A stretch of DNA of 41,039 nt from CAZZNQ01 sp964655775 (GTDB lineage Bacteria; Planctomycetota; Brocadiia; SM23-32), in NCBI GenBank assembly GCA_964655775.1, contig CAZZNQ010000029.1:1-41039 (forward strand), given 5' to 3'. Below are positions 1-8,311 of this stretch, piece after piece. The translations under genes and the position numbers were made by a program. The notes beneath the pieces are model-generated. The model was not told the DNA's origin. It did not search any database and saw only the letters and a list, made by a program, of their open reading frames with translations. The stretch's first letter is position 1; each line of letters starts with the position of its first letter.

Positions 1-167
1 AAGGCGTAGACATCCCGGCACACGAGGTCCGAGACGCCCGCCATCTCCGTGTCACGGCTGTATGATGCCTCGGCCGGCGCTTCCTCCGCGGCAAGCACTG
101 CGGACCCGAAGGGGGCGGGGAAGGCGACGGCGGTGCACAGCAAAAGCGCCAACACGAATCGTTTCAT
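1..167 (-). CDS. Secreted protein, N-terminal fragment (clipped by the window edge)
   Basis: An open frame starts at an ATG at 167 and runs off the left edge, so only about 55 residues are visible. They open with a classical signal peptide: a short basic start (MKR), a hydrophobic core (VLALLLCTAVAF) and an Ala-rich cleavage zone ending near AVLAAEE. The rest (AEASYSRDTEMAGVSDLV...) resembles no family I recognise. It lies 144 bases downstream of clpP on the same strand. The gap holds an extended -10 box, so it probably has its own promoter. Export is a safe reading; function is unknown. Confidence 0.6.
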   Translation of the reverse strand, partial: MKRFVLALLLCTAVAFPAPFGSAVLAAEEAPAEASYSRDTEMAGVSDLVCRDVYA

Positions 168-275
168 CGTACTGCGGACCTCCCGGATGCGCACCTGGTC
201 GGTTCGTGCGAAAACATCATCGGAAGACGGCGTCGGCATTCTCACACAACCGGCTTCCCTGCAATGTGCGTGCCC

Positions 276-284
276 ATTATACCA
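276..284 (-). promoter_or_regulatory. Extended -10 promoter element for the clipped secreted gene
   Basis: On the minus strand this reads TGGTATAAT, an extended -10 (TGn-TATAAT) with a perfect hexamer. No good -35 lies 16-18 bases upstream, as is usual for extended -10 promoters. It sits between the clpP stop and the next minus-strand gene and would give a leader of about 100 bases. Confidence 0.4.
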
Positions 285-311
285 CCGGATGCCAGCCGAC
301 CGACGCAACGG

Positions 312-935
312 CTACTTCAGTTCCTTCGCCGTCTTCGCGATCTTGCTGACAAGCCCGTACTCCTGGGCTTCGGAGGCATTCATCCAGTAGTTGCGCCGGG
401 TATCCTGCTCGACCTTCTCGACGGGTCGGCCGGTCTCCTCGGCGATGAGCTCGTTTATGCGTCGGCGGATCTTAACGATCTCGTCCGCCTCGATCTTGAT
501 GTCGGCAGTGGAACCACGCGCCCCACCCGAGGGTTGATGGATGAGGAAACGCGAGTTCGGCAGGCTGAAACGGTTCTTCTTCGCGGCGGCGATCAGCACG
601 ATGACGGCCGCGCTGGCCACCAGGCCGTTGCAGATGCAGCGAACGGGGGCGTTTATGAAGCGTATCATGTCGAAGATGGCGAATCCGGCATCCACGCTGC
701 CGCCGGGGGAGTTGATGTAGAAGTCGATGGGCGTCTTCGAATCGTCGGCGTCCAGCAGCAGGAGCTTGGTTACAACGGATTCCGCCAGCTCGGCGGAGAT
801 GGGCTCGGCCATGAGCACCGTGCGTGATTCCAGCAGACGCTCGACGAAGGGCTTGTGGGCGCCTTCCTCTTCGTCCTCGTCGTCCTCTTCGTCGGCCTTG
901 ATCCGCGCCATGTACTCGGGGTCGATGCTCTTCAT
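312..935 (-). CDS. clpP: ClpP-family serine peptidase subunit, catalytic Asp replaced by Asn
   Basis: Cytoplasmic ClpP-fold protein, 207 residues, the usual length. Family landmarks are clear: YINSPGGSVDAG (73-84), the nucleophile segment around Ser108 in GLVASAAV, the His133 segment LPNSRFLIHQPSGG, the long handle helix, and the C-terminal NASEAQEYGLV. Aligned with E. coli ClpP (Ser111/His136/Asp185 of the precursor), the third triad position is Asn182 (RRNYWM against RDRFLS). The same Asp-to-Asn change is known in Listeria ClpP1. The N-terminus is unusually acidic (residues 16-24, DEEDDEDEEE region), where ClpP normally contacts its ATPase. No clpX, clpA or second clpP is adjacent. The ATG at 935 has a GGAAG site just upstream and a good promoter. 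It is either a weakly active or partner-dependent ClpP, or a specialised paralogue. Confidence 0.9.
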   Translation of the reverse strand: MKSIDPEYMARIKADEEDDEDEEEGAHKPFVERLLESRTVLMAEPISAELAESVVTKLLLLDADDSKTPIDFYINSPGGSVDAGFAIFDMIRFINAPVRCICNGLVASAAVIVLIAAAKKNRFSLPNSRFLIHQPSGGARGSTADIKIEADEIVKIRRRINELIAEETGRPVEKVEQDTRRNYWMNASEAQEYGLVSKIAKTAKELK

Positions 936-990
936 AGCTCTTCCGTCAGTTAGGATTTAGGTCATTCACAAGATGTCGCAAGGAGCATCC

Positions 991-1020
991 ATTGTATGGG
1001 CAACCGCCGTCGGGTTTCAA
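991..1020 (-). promoter_or_regulatory. Sigma70-type promoter of clpP
   Basis: On the minus strand: TTGAAA (1015-1020), an 18-base spacer, TACAAT (991-996). The predicted start point near 984 gives a leader of about 50 bases to the clpP ATG. Confidence 0.5.
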
Positions 1021-1139
1021 AGAAGATTCGCGCCGGCGGCGGCGGCCGAGGCGAGGGCCCGACCATGCGCGGCGTTGACCTCGCTGGGGCCGCACGCCAT
1101 CATGGTGGTTCGCTGCATCCTGAGGAAACGGAACTGAAA

Positions 1140-2114
1140 ATGACGGCCCATCGAGCAGATATGCGGCAGGTAATCGAAGACGGGCGCCCGCCCCGCCTCA
1201 CCGTCGTGCGTTCCGGAGGCCTGGGCGACACGATGCTGATGCTGCCGACGCTGCAGTCGCTGCTGCGCGAGTGCGCGGAGGCCGAGCTGACGTTCGTCGG
1301 ATCGGCCTGGGCGGAGGCGGTGCTCCCGCTTGTGCCGTTCCCCCTGAGGCTGGTTCGATTCGACTCGCCGGAAATGACGCCACTGTTCGCGCCCGACTGC
1401 CGACACGACCCCGTCGGCGCGTTCCGCAAGGCGGATACGGTGGTGGTCTACTCGGTCCGAGCCGGGGACCCGTTGGTGGAGAACGCCCGGCGCCTCTGCC
1501 CCGGGCCCGTCATCTGGCGCAGCGTCCATCCTCCCGCGGGCAAGCACGCGGCCGTTCACTTCGCTGGGGCTTTTTCCGCGCAAGCCGGGCACGTGCAGAA
1601 TCTGAGCGATCCGCCTCTATCGGTGCCGTGCAATCTGAGACACGAGGCGACGCGGTGGCTGCACGAGCGGGGCGCCGAGACCGGTAGCGCACTTGCCGTC
1701 CACCCCGGCAGCGGCGGGCGGCGGAAGTGCTGGCCGCTTGAACGTTTTGCCGTCGTCGCGGAGGAACTGGGGCTGCCGGTCGTCGCGATAGAGGGACCGG
1801 CGGACGCGGAAGCCTGCCGGAACTTCGCAGAAGCGTTGCCCTCGGAACGTCGGCCCGTGGTCGCGCGCAACCTGTCCATACCGCCGTTGGGGGCGCTATT
1901 GCAGCAATGCCGGATCTTTCTCGGGAATGACAGCGGGGTGTCGCACCTGGCAGCGGCGCTGGGAACGCCCACGGTCGCCGTCTTTGGGCCGACCGATCCC
2001 GTGGTGTGGCGTCCGTTGGGTCAGCGGGTTCAGATCGTGGTTCCGGAATCTCCCGGCGAGGACTGGCCGGAACCGGCGCGCGTCGTCGCCGCCTGCCGCC
2101 TCCTCATGACGTAG
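1140..2114 (+). CDS. Glycosyltransferase family 9 (heptosyltransferase-like)
   Basis: A GT-B fold glycosyltransferase of 324 residues, the normal size for the LPS/ADP-heptose transferase family. The N-terminal motif VVRSGGLGDTMLMLP (about 23-37) is the GT9 acceptor-side signature. The C-terminal half has AVHPGSGGRRKCWPLERF, as in WaaC/WaaF, and FLGNDSGVSHLAAALGTP followed by VFGPTDP, the sugar-nucleotide site. It probably adds a heptose or related sugar to a lipid-linked surface glycan at the inner face of the cytoplasmic membrane. The frame is open to 996, but family similarity starts after 1140 and GAGGAA lies 12 bases before this ATG, so the longer form is less likely. The acceptor and exact sugar cannot be read from sequence. 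Confidence 0.88.
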   Translation: MTAHRADMRQVIEDGRPPRLTVVRSGGLGDTMLMLPTLQSLLRECAEAELTFVGSAWAEAVLPLVPFPLRLVRFDSPEMTPLFAPDCRHDPVGAFRKADTVVVYSVRAGDPLVENARRLCPGPVIWRSVHPPAGKHAAVHFAGAFSAQAGHVQNLSDPPLSVPCNLRHEATRWLHERGAETGSALAVHPGSGGRRKCWPLERFAVVAEELGLPVVAIEGPADAEACRNFAEALPSERRPVVARNLSIPPLGALLQQCRIFLGNDSGVSHLAAALGTPTVAVFGPTDPVVWRPLGQRVQIVVPESPGEDWPEPARVVAACRLLMT

Positions 2115-2129
2115 CGGGGGCCGCGTTCT

Positions 2130-3362
2130 TTACGGGGCGTCGGCTTCCTCCATGGGTCCCGTCCCGATGCTGCCCGCTGCAAGCCGGCGGCCGTGAGGTG
2201 TCAGGTAAATGTAGGCGGCGAAGATGCCCATGATTGCCACGGCCACCACGAACGCATGCGGCAGCCGGGCGTCCGCGTTGCCAACGGCGCTGGCCAGGTA
2301 GATGCAGGCGGCAATACCGAGCGAGTTGAAGAAGGCCCCGCTGAACGAGAGAAACGTGCGCTCGGACGGGTAGGCCCGCGCAGCCAGCGCGAAGAACGCC
2401 GGCCAGGTGGCGCTGAAGCAGACACCCGTGAGGAACAGGCACGGCAGGTAGACCCATGCCTGCGTCGAGAACCCGCCCGGCACGGCGAACAGACCGCACG
2501 CCAGGCAGACGGCGATGATGCGGCTTTCGCGCATGCGGACCGAGAGGGCGGCGAACACGATCCGGCCGAACACGATGCCGCAAAGCATCAGCGAGATGAC
2601 GGCCGCCGGCCATTTCTCGGCGCTGACCCAGGTGACGGGAACCGGACGCAGCTTCTCCATCAGGCTGCCCAGAATGGCGGTGGCGCCGCCTTCCGCCCCG
2701 GCGATGAAGCCGAACTGCACGGTGCAGAGCCACACGCCCGGGTCTTTCGGAAGCCGGAACCGCGCATGGGCGTCCGCCGCGCGCTCGACCTCCGCCAGAT
2801 GGCGCACGCCGCGGCGCGGCCAGAACAGCGATTCCACGGCCAGCAGCCCGAACGCCGCCGCATAGACCACGGCCGTCCGCGCCAGCACCGTGCCCAGCAC
2901 CAGCACCGCCACCGGGCCCAGCACCTTGCCCACCGAGTTGGTCGCGTGCAGCACGATGACGCCCGTCCGCGGCGAGGACTCCCACAGGTCCGCGAAAATG
3001 CCGTTGCTGGACGCCACCATCGGCCGGCCGACGGTGATGATGAACCAGGAGAGCCCCAGGAGCAGCACCGGCAGGCCCGGCTCGGGGCGGGCCACCGCCA
3101 TCAGCACGCAGGCCAGGCACAGTACCGCCGTTCCGGAGCGCATGAACGTCGTCCTCAGGGTGCGTCCCATCAGCACCCCCAGCCCCAGTCCCACCGTGCT
3201 GCCGGCCAGCCCGAGCCAGAAGACCCACCGCCCCAGTTCGGCCCTGCTCAGGCCGGCGGAAGCCTGCAGCGCCTCGCGCACCGGACCCAGCAGCGGCGGC
3301 CCCATCGCGCCCACGGCCATGTAGACCAGGAGCGCGTTGATCTGTATGCGGGGGTATTTCAC
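2130..3362 (-). CDS. Major facilitator superfamily transporter
   Basis: Polytopic inner-membrane protein of about 410 residues with roughly twelve hydrophobic segments. The A-motif-like loop GVLMGRTLRTTFMRSG follows the second helix and a second-half loop GRIVFAALSVRMRESR mirrors it, as in MFS carriers. A long hydrophilic loop separates the two six-helix halves. The substrate is unknown; the neighbouring sugar-active enzymes suggest a small organic solute, which is inference. The frame is open to 3518, but the extra 52 residues are basic and disordered, so the GTG at 3362, just before the first membrane segment, is preferred although its ribosome site is weak. It converges tail to tail with the GT9 gene. 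Confidence 0.82.
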   Translation of the reverse strand: MKYPRIQINALLVYMAVGAMGPPLLGPVREALQASAGLSRAELGRWVFWLGLAGSTVGLGLGVLMGRTLRTTFMRSGTAVLCLACVLMAVARPEPGLPVLLLGLSWFIITVGRPMVASSNGIFADLWESSPRTGVIVLHATNSVGKVLGPVAVLVLGTVLARTAVVYAAAFGLLAVESLFWPRRGVRHLAEVERAADAHARFRLPKDPGVWLCTVQFGFIAGAEGGATAILGSLMEKLRPVPVTWVSAEKWPAAVISLMLCGIVFGRIVFAALSVRMRESRIIAVCLACGLFAVPGGFSTQAWVYLPCLFLTGVCFSATWPAFFALAARAYPSERTFLSFSGAFFNSLGIAACIYLASAVGNADARLPHAFVVAVAIMGIFAAYIYLTPHGRRLAAGSIGTGPMEEADAP

Positions 3363-3476
3363 GGTCGGCAGTCCGTACTGGGTGGAAGCTGAAAGACGAG
3401 GGTCGCACGCCGGAGAAGCGATTATAGGCGTTGAGCGCCGGTGCGTCACCGGAATCGGCCGGCGAGTGTCTGGTGC

Positions 3477-3506
3477 TTGACAGGATTGATGCGCGGCAAG
3501 TACCCT
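3477..3506 (+). promoter_or_regulatory. Possible promoter of the esterase/heparinase pair
   Basis: TTGACA (3477-3482), an 18-base spacer and TACCCT (3501-3506). The -35 is perfect and the -10 poor. It lies in the divergent gap before the hydrolase at 3561. Confidence 0.35.
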
Positions 3507-3560
3507 GCGCCGAGTCACGATTGCCGAGTGGGCCGAACATCAGTAACGGGGATATTGCCG

Positions 3561-4547
3561 ATGAAAGCCATCGCCGAAGCCTATCCGACTCAGCAGGAAG
3601 TGGAGGAGTGGTGCGCCGGAATACTGCAGCGCGCCGAGGACGCCGATCTGAAGGCCATGCTGCTGGAGAAGGAAGAGGTATGGCCGTTCAACATCGGAGT
3701 GCGCCATACGGAGGGAACATACGTATCGATGCGGTCGCGCGCCCTTGGCGATTTCTACTGCTTCTGGCAGCCCTGTCCGTCGGGTCGCGGCCCGTTGCTG
3801 GTCCACACGCCCGGATTCAGCGCGGAGGTGAGCGCCCACCCGGAGCTGGTGGCCGACGGCTACAACGTGTTGCACGTGAACCCGCTGGGGTATGCTACCC
3901 CGCGGGGCCGCAACGACGATAAGATGCGCGACGGCACGTGGCCGGTCTGGGAAGACACTGTAACCTCTCTGGGCAAGGAGGGATACGTCAACTGGTTATC
4001 GCAGGCCGCGGCGGCCACACTCTGGGCACTGCAGCGCGAGGAGGTGGAAGCCGATCGGTTCGCGTTTTTCGGCACCAGCCAGGGCGGACGCGGCTCCATC
4101 GCGCTGGGCAGCATGTTCCGCGACCGCGGCACTCGGGCCGTTGCCGCCGACGTGCCCGGCCTGACGAACTGGCAGATGACGATGGCGCGGCTGCTCGACG
4201 GCTTCGACGGCAGCCTGGAGGAGATCGTGCGGGAGGCCGTGAAGCGCAGGCCCAACCAGGCCCAGGCGAAGGCCCTGCTGAAGGTCGCCGACCGCAATCC
4301 CGACGAGCTCGCCGCGGCGGTCAAGGCAATCGGCTTCATCGACACCGTCAGCCACGCGCCGCGCATGACCATGCCCGTGCTGCTGACGGCCGGCAGCGCC
4401 GACACCACCTGTCCCGCCGAGGGCATCTTCTCGATGTTCCAGATGCTTCCCGGAACGCGCAGCTATACGGAGCTGGCAGGCCAGAAGCACGCTTACACGA
4501 TGCCGTTCGTGCACCTGGTGCGGGCATGGTTCCGGCTCTACGTCTGA
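3561..4547 (+). CDS. Alpha/beta hydrolase, acetyl-xylan-esterase-like
   Basis: A 328-residue alpha/beta hydrolase without a signal peptide. The nucleophile elbow GTSQGG puts Ser173 in place. The acid is probably Asp281 in GSADTTCPAE and the base His310 in GQKHAYTM, so the triad is complete and in order. The layout, with a long N-terminal segment before an HTPGF oxyanion region and a cap between Ser and Asp, resembles AXE1/cephalosporin-C deacetylase-type esterases. It lies 19 bases before a heparinase II/III-like lyase, so the pair is probably one transcript and the esterase may remove acyl groups from the lyase product. The ATG at 3561 is chosen because upstream residues lack family character; the frame is open back to 3441. 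Confidence 0.8.
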   Translation: MKAIAEAYPTQQEVEEWCAGILQRAEDADLKAMLLEKEEVWPFNIGVRHTEGTYVSMRSRALGDFYCFWQPCPSGRGPLLVHTPGFSAEVSAHPELVADGYNVLHVNPLGYATPRGRNDDKMRDGTWPVWEDTVTSLGKEGYVNWLSQAAAATLWALQREEVEADRFAFFGTSQGGRGSIALGSMFRDRGTRAVAADVPGLTNWQMTMARLLDGFDGSLEEIVREAVKRRPNQAQAKALLKVADRNPDELAAAVKAIGFIDTVSHAPRMTMPVLLTAGSADTTCPAEGIFSMFQMLPGTRSYTELAGQKHAYTMPFVHLVRAWFRLYV

Positions 4548-4566
4548 TGCCACCGGAGAGCGACCG

Positions 4567-6459
4567 ATGAGACAAGGCCCCAACCTATTCCTTTCCGTGC
4601 TGCCGGCTTGCGTCCTCGGGCTGATGCTTTGCGCCGCGAGCGCGGCCGGCGGGAACCCGCCCGCCAGGGAGAAAAGAATGGATCCGTCAAGACCGCTGGT
4701 GACGCTGGATCAGGCCCACCCCCGCCTGATGCTCAAGCAGGCCGACCTCAAACGCCTGCGCAGCCTTCACGAGACCGACGAGGCCCTGCAGCGAATGGTC
4801 CGGCAGGTCATCGAGCAGGCGGACGGCTGCCTGGACGACGCCGCCCTGACCTACGACAAGCGCGGCCCGCGACTGCTGCACGTCAGCCGCGAATGCCTCA
4901 GGCGAACCTACGCGCTCGCTTTCGCCTGGCGGTGGACGGGAGACGACGCCTATGCCCGCAAGGCCGTGGACAACCTGCTGACGGTCTGCGACTTCCCGGA
5001 CTGGAACCCGTCGCATTTTCTGGACACGGCGGAGATGTCGCACGCCGTGGGCGTCGGCTACGACTGGCTCTATGACTACATGGATTCGGAGACGCGCGAA
5101 CGCCTGCGCCGGGGCTTGCTGGAACACGGCATGCAGCCCGGCCTGAACAACTACGAGAAGGGCGGCGGCTTCGTGCGGAGCTATCACAATTGGAACCAGG
5201 TCTGCAACGGCGGGCTCACCGTCGGTGCGCTGGCCATCGCCGACACCGATCCCGACGTTGCGGCCACCATCGTCTCGTCGGCCGTGGCGTCTCTGCCCAA
5301 GGCGCTCGCCAGCTACGCGCCGGACGGGGCGTGGATGGAAGGCCCCGGCTACTGGCGCTACGCCACGAGCTACACCGCCTACGGCCTGGCCGCCATGCGC
5401 AGTGCGCTGGGCACCGACTTCGGCCTGTCCGAATCCGAGGGCCTCGACGAGACGGGCCGGTTCCCCATCTACTCGACCGGGCCCACCGGTCGGCCGCTCA
5501 GTTACGCCGACTGCGGCTGGCAGCGCACCCGCGGCCCGGCGGCGTGCATGTTCTGGCTGGCGCGCCGCTATGACGACGAGGTGGTCGCCGCCGACGAGCA
5601 CGATTTGCTCGAACACCACCGTGCCTCCCCGGAGCATGTGATGTGGTACGTGCCCGAGCCGGCGGATGATAAGGCTCCGCGGGACCTGGACCGCCTGTTC
5701 CGCGGGCGCGTGCCGGTGGCGTTCCTCCGCAGCGGATGGGACAGCGCGGACGCGCTGTTCGTCGGGGTGAAGGCCGGCTACAATCAGGTCAACCACGGCC
5801 ACCTAGACCTGGGCAACTTCGAGATGGACGCCCTCGGTGTGCGGTGGGCGGTCGATCTGGGTTCGGACGACTACAACATGCCCGGTTACTGGGACATGAA
5901 GCCCGGCGGGAAGCGGTGGAGCTACTACCGACTGAACTCGCACAGCCACAACGTGTCGCTGATCGATGACGGGGACCAGTCGGCTCTCGGCACCGCCGAG
6001 ATCGCGGGCTTCGAGTCGCAGGGAGAGCGCGCCCTGGCGCTGATCGACCTGACGAAGGCATACGAGGGCCAGGCCGAAAAGGTGATGCGCGGCATCCGGC
6101 TGGTGGATTCGCGTCGGGCGGTGCTGGTGCAGGACGAGTTCGTGCTCCCCGAGCCGGCCGAGGTTACCTGGGGCATGACGACCGAGGCGACGATCTCGGT
6201 GGCGGAGAAGACCCGGGCCGAGCTCACGCTGGACGGCAGGAAACTGGTGGCCCGTGCGCTGAGCCCGGATGGCGCGTTCTTCGAGACCGAGTCCGCCGAG
6301 CAGGAGCCACCCCAGAAACGCAACGAGGGCATCAGCCGGCTGCTTCTGCGCGTGCCCGAGGCGCACGGCGAACTGCGCGTGACTGTGCTGCTCTCGCCCG
6401 ACTGGCCGGGCGCGGGCCCGACGGAGTCCGCCGACGTGGTGCCGCTCGCCGAGTGGTAG
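4567..6459 (+). CDS. Heparinase II/III-family polysaccharide lyase, exported
   Basis: A 630-residue protein with a signal peptide (MRQGPNLFLSVLPACVLGLM... to about residue 27). Residues about 45-330 form the alpha-helical toroid, with RSYHNWNQVCNGG (His207) and GPGYWRYATSY (Tyr262). Residues about 370-630 form the beta-sandwich domain, with the hallmark NQVNHGHLDLGNF (His410, His412) and the later LNSHSHNVSLIDD. His207, Tyr262 and His410 match in order and spacing the catalytic His202/Tyr257/His406 of heparinase II. It should cleave uronic-acid-containing polysaccharide by beta-elimination in the periplasm or outside. The substrate (heparin-like, alginate or another uronan) cannot be told. 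GGAG lies nine bases before the ATG. Confidence 0.88.
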   Translation: MRQGPNLFLSVLPACVLGLMLCAASAAGGNPPAREKRMDPSRPLVTLDQAHPRLMLKQADLKRLRSLHETDEALQRMVRQVIEQADGCLDDAALTYDKRGPRLLHVSRECLRRTYALAFAWRWTGDDAYARKAVDNLLTVCDFPDWNPSHFLDTAEMSHAVGVGYDWLYDYMDSETRERLRRGLLEHGMQPGLNNYEKGGGFVRSYHNWNQVCNGGLTVGALAIADTDPDVAATIVSSAVASLPKALASYAPDGAWMEGPGYWRYATSYTAYGLAAMRSALGTDFGLSESEGLDETGRFPIYSTGPTGRPLSYADCGWQRTRGPAACMFWLARRYDDEVVAADEHDLLEHHRASPEHVMWYVPEPADDKAPRDLDRLFRGRVPVAFLRSGWDSADALFVGVKAGYNQVNHGHLDLGNFEMDALGVRWAVDLGSDDYNMPGYWDMKPGGKRWSYYRLNSHSHNVSLIDDGDQSALGTAEIAGFESQGERALALIDLTKAYEGQAEKVMRGIRLVDSRRAVLVQDEFVLPEPAEVTWGMTTEATISVAEKTRAELTLDGRKLVARALSPDGAFFETESAEQEPPQKRNEGISRLLLRVPEAHGELRVTVLLSPDWPGAGPTESADVVPLAEW

Positions 6460-6462
6460 CCG

Positions 6463-6975
6463 CTACCAGGTCTCGTTGTGGACGCGCTCCGGGTTGAAGC
6501 GGTCGACCGGGCCGGGGCTTGCCGCCGGATGGCCCACCGCGATCAGCGACAGGCATTCCACGCCCTCCGGCAGATCCAGTATGCCCGCCGCTCCCGACGT
6601 GCGGTCCGAGTACGGATGCACGCCCAGCCACACGGCGCCCAGGCCCAGAGCGTGCGCGGCCAGCAGGATGTTCTGCGTCGCCGCCGAACAGTCCTGCACC
6701 CACATCCCCTTGTGCTTCTCCAGGGCGGTCTCGGCCAGCACGGCTATGCAGAGCGGGGCGTGGTCCAGCATCTGTGAGTAGGGATGCACCTCCGTGATCC
6801 GCAGCATCTTCTCGCGGTCGCGTATCAACATGAAATGCCAGGGCTGACAGTTGCCGGCGGACGGCGCCGCCATGCCGGCCCGGAGCAGCGTCTCCACGTC
6901 GCTCTCGCTCACGGCCTCGTCGGTGTACTGCCGCACACTGCGGCGCGTCATCAACAGCTTGATGCCTTCGTTCAT
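6463..6975 (-). CDS. Nitroreductase-family flavoprotein
   Basis: A compact FMN-dependent oxidoreductase of 170 residues. RRSVRQYTDEAV near the N-terminus is the FMN phosphate-binding motif. APSAGNCQPWHFMLI follows at about residues 37-51. LAAHALGLGAVWLGVHPY and the C-terminal LIAVGHPA complete the family pattern. Members reduce nitro compounds, quinones or other small acceptors with NAD(P)H; the substrate is unknown. The start at 6975 is supported by GGAGAG close upstream. It follows repeat copy 1 on the same strand and ends three bases from the convergent lyase gene. Confidence 0.9.
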   Translation of the reverse strand: MNEGIKLLMTRRSVRQYTDEAVSESDVETLLRAGMAAPSAGNCQPWHFMLIRDREKMLRITEVHPYSQMLDHAPLCIAVLAETALEKHKGMWVQDCSAATQNILLAAHALGLGAVWLGVHPYSDRTSGAAGILDLPEGVECLSLIAVGHPAASPGPVDRFNPERVHNETW

Positions 6976-7003
6976 CGCTCTCTCCTCGGCGGCTAAGCGG
7001 TCT

Positions 7004-7194
7004 TACATAAGTACTCCACTGTTCGGCCTGCAGCACCGCGGCCGAGACGGCCGCGCTACCCCTGTAATGGTTAGAACGGGGCGACTCGCCCCGTTGCGCC
7101 GATGAAGCTACCCCTGCAATGGGTAGAGTGGGGCGTCTCGCCCCGTTGCGCCGATGAAACAGAACCGGCGAAGACTAATGTTCGCCCTCTTAGA
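7004..7194. repeat. Palindrome-rich dispersed repeat, copy 1 (191 bp)
   Basis: This shares nearly all its sequence with 27824-27962, at about 90% identity by eye and in the same orientation. It holds a GCGGCCG/CGGCCGC hairpin (7048-7054 region), a CTACCC/GGGTAG-type stem, and a GGGGCG/CGCCCC hairpin. The 52-bp unit carrying the last two is tandemly doubled here. The element fills the gap between two minus-strand genes, and its right end contains the TAA stop of the hydrolase gene. Confidence 0.85.
7055..7158. repeat. Tandem duplication of a 52-bp hairpin unit inside repeat copy 1
   Basis: Units 7055-7106 and 7107-7158 align without gaps and differ at a handful of positions. Each begins GCTACCCCTG and ends GCGCCGATGAA, and each carries two stems. 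The other copy of the repeat has this unit once (27875-27926). Confidence 0.85.
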
Positions 7195-8098
7195 GCCACG
7201 TATCCAGAAACTCCAGGACTTCCGCACGCATCGCCGCCGTCTCCATGTGGCCGCATTCGTAGCGGCTCATTCGCCATCGCTCGGGCACGCCGGCCTCGCC
7301 GTAGACGCGCCGCATGTGGGCGTCTATCTTGTCCAGTCCGGCCGGCGGCGTCAAAAGGTCGGCGTTACCGGCCAGACCCAGCCGCGGGCGCGGGCAGATC
7401 AGGGCGTTGATCTCGGCGCTGGTGAAGTGCTTCAGCAGCGAGGGCACGTAGTAGTAGATGCCGTGCCCGTTCAGGTTGCGCGCGGCGATCAGGTCCTCGT
7501 ACTCGGTCAGGCAGCAGATGTCGATGGTGACCTTGACGCGTTGGTCCAGTGCCGCCGTCCACCAGGCCATGGTGCTGCCCATCGAGATGCCCAGGGTCGC
7601 GATGCGGTCGGCGTCGACGTCGCCCCGGTCCGCCAGGTAGTCGAGCGCGCGCAGGCTGTCGTACACCATCATTCCCCACATCACGCGCCCCCGCCAGAGC
7701 ATCTCCTTGAATATCTCCGGCTCCGTCTTGCCGCGCCGTTCGCCGAACGCCCAGGTGTCCATGCACAGAGCGCAGATGCCGCGTTCGGTCAGGATGTCGG
7801 CGTACGGCGGATCGTGCAGCGCCGCCCGACCGCGCAGCAGCTCGTCCTTGCCGAGCTCGTAGTTGCCCCCGTGGGCGTGGTTGTAGAGGACGGCCGGCCA
7901 CGGACCGGCGCCCTCGCCCGGTCTCACGAAGTAGGCCGGCACCAGTTCCAGGCCGTTGAGGTCCAGCATCAGCTTCTCCAGAACGTAGCCGCCGCGCCGC
8001 TCCACGGCCACGGTCTCAGCCGAGATCGCCCTATCGCGGTCCGGCAGGTCGCCCAGCAGCCCGTAAAGCTCTTCGCGCCGTTCCTCTGCTGCCGCCAC
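7190..8098 (-). CDS. Alpha/beta hydrolase, dienelactone-hydrolase/AXE1-like
   Basis: A 302-residue soluble alpha/beta hydrolase. YNHAHGGNY (72-80) supplies the oxyanion region, GISMGS holds nucleophile Ser172, and GNADLLTPP (Asp247) and ECGHMETA (His284) complete the triad. The sequence resembles planctomycete esterases of the dienelactone hydrolase/acetyl-xylan-esterase clan; the substrate is unknown. The start is a GTG at 8098, preceded eight bases upstream by GGGAG. The overlapping ATG at 8103 is out of frame. The TAA stop lies inside repeat copy 1. It is divergent from the DUF1028 gene and has a convincing promoter. Confidence 0.83.
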   Translation of the reverse strand: MAAAEERREELYGLLGDLPDRDRAISAETVAVERRGGYVLEKLMLDLNGLELVPAYFVRPGEGAGPWPAVLYNHAHGGNYELGKDELLRGRAALHDPPYADILTERGICALCMDTWAFGERRGKTEPEIFKEMLWRGRVMWGMMVYDSLRALDYLADRGDVDADRIATLGISMGSTMAWWTAALDQRVKVTIDICCLTEYEDLIAARNLNGHGIYYYVPSLLKHFTSAEINALICPRPRLGLAGNADLLTPPAGLDKIDAHMRRVYGEAGVPERWRMSRYECGHMETAAMRAEVLEFLDTWL

Positions 8099-8136
8099 CG
8101 CATGACTCCCGGTCTGAGTGCTCGTCGGATTCCGCT

Positions 8137-8165
8137 ACTATAGTCCCCGGCGACGGGTTCGGCAA
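8137..8165 (-). promoter_or_regulatory. Promoter of the hydrolase gene at 8098
   Basis: On the minus strand: TTGCCG (8160-8165), a 17-base spacer, TATAGT (8137-8142). The leader would be about 32 bases. Confidence 0.5.
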
Positions 8166-8192
8166 CGCGCGTCCGTGATAGCGAACGGCCGG

Positions 8193-8221
8193 TTGATGAA
8201 ACGTTGTTGTCGTTGTAGGCT
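8193..8221 (+). promoter_or_regulatory. Weak promoter candidate for the DUF1028/glycosidase pair
   Basis: TTGATG, 17 bases, TAGGCT, in the divergent gap before 8312. The -10 match is poor. Confidence 0.2.
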
Positions 8222-8311
8222 AGTGAGCTCGGTGCGACGACGCGGTCCGCCCGCCTCATCGGCCGGACTCGTGGATCTGACCCAGCATAGACGAACGCGG
8301 AGCGATACCGA

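Noticed and set aside
1345..1360. GGTTCGATTC, a tRNA T-loop-like string
   Set aside because: It lies within the GT9 coding frame and no acceptor or anticodon arms fold around it.
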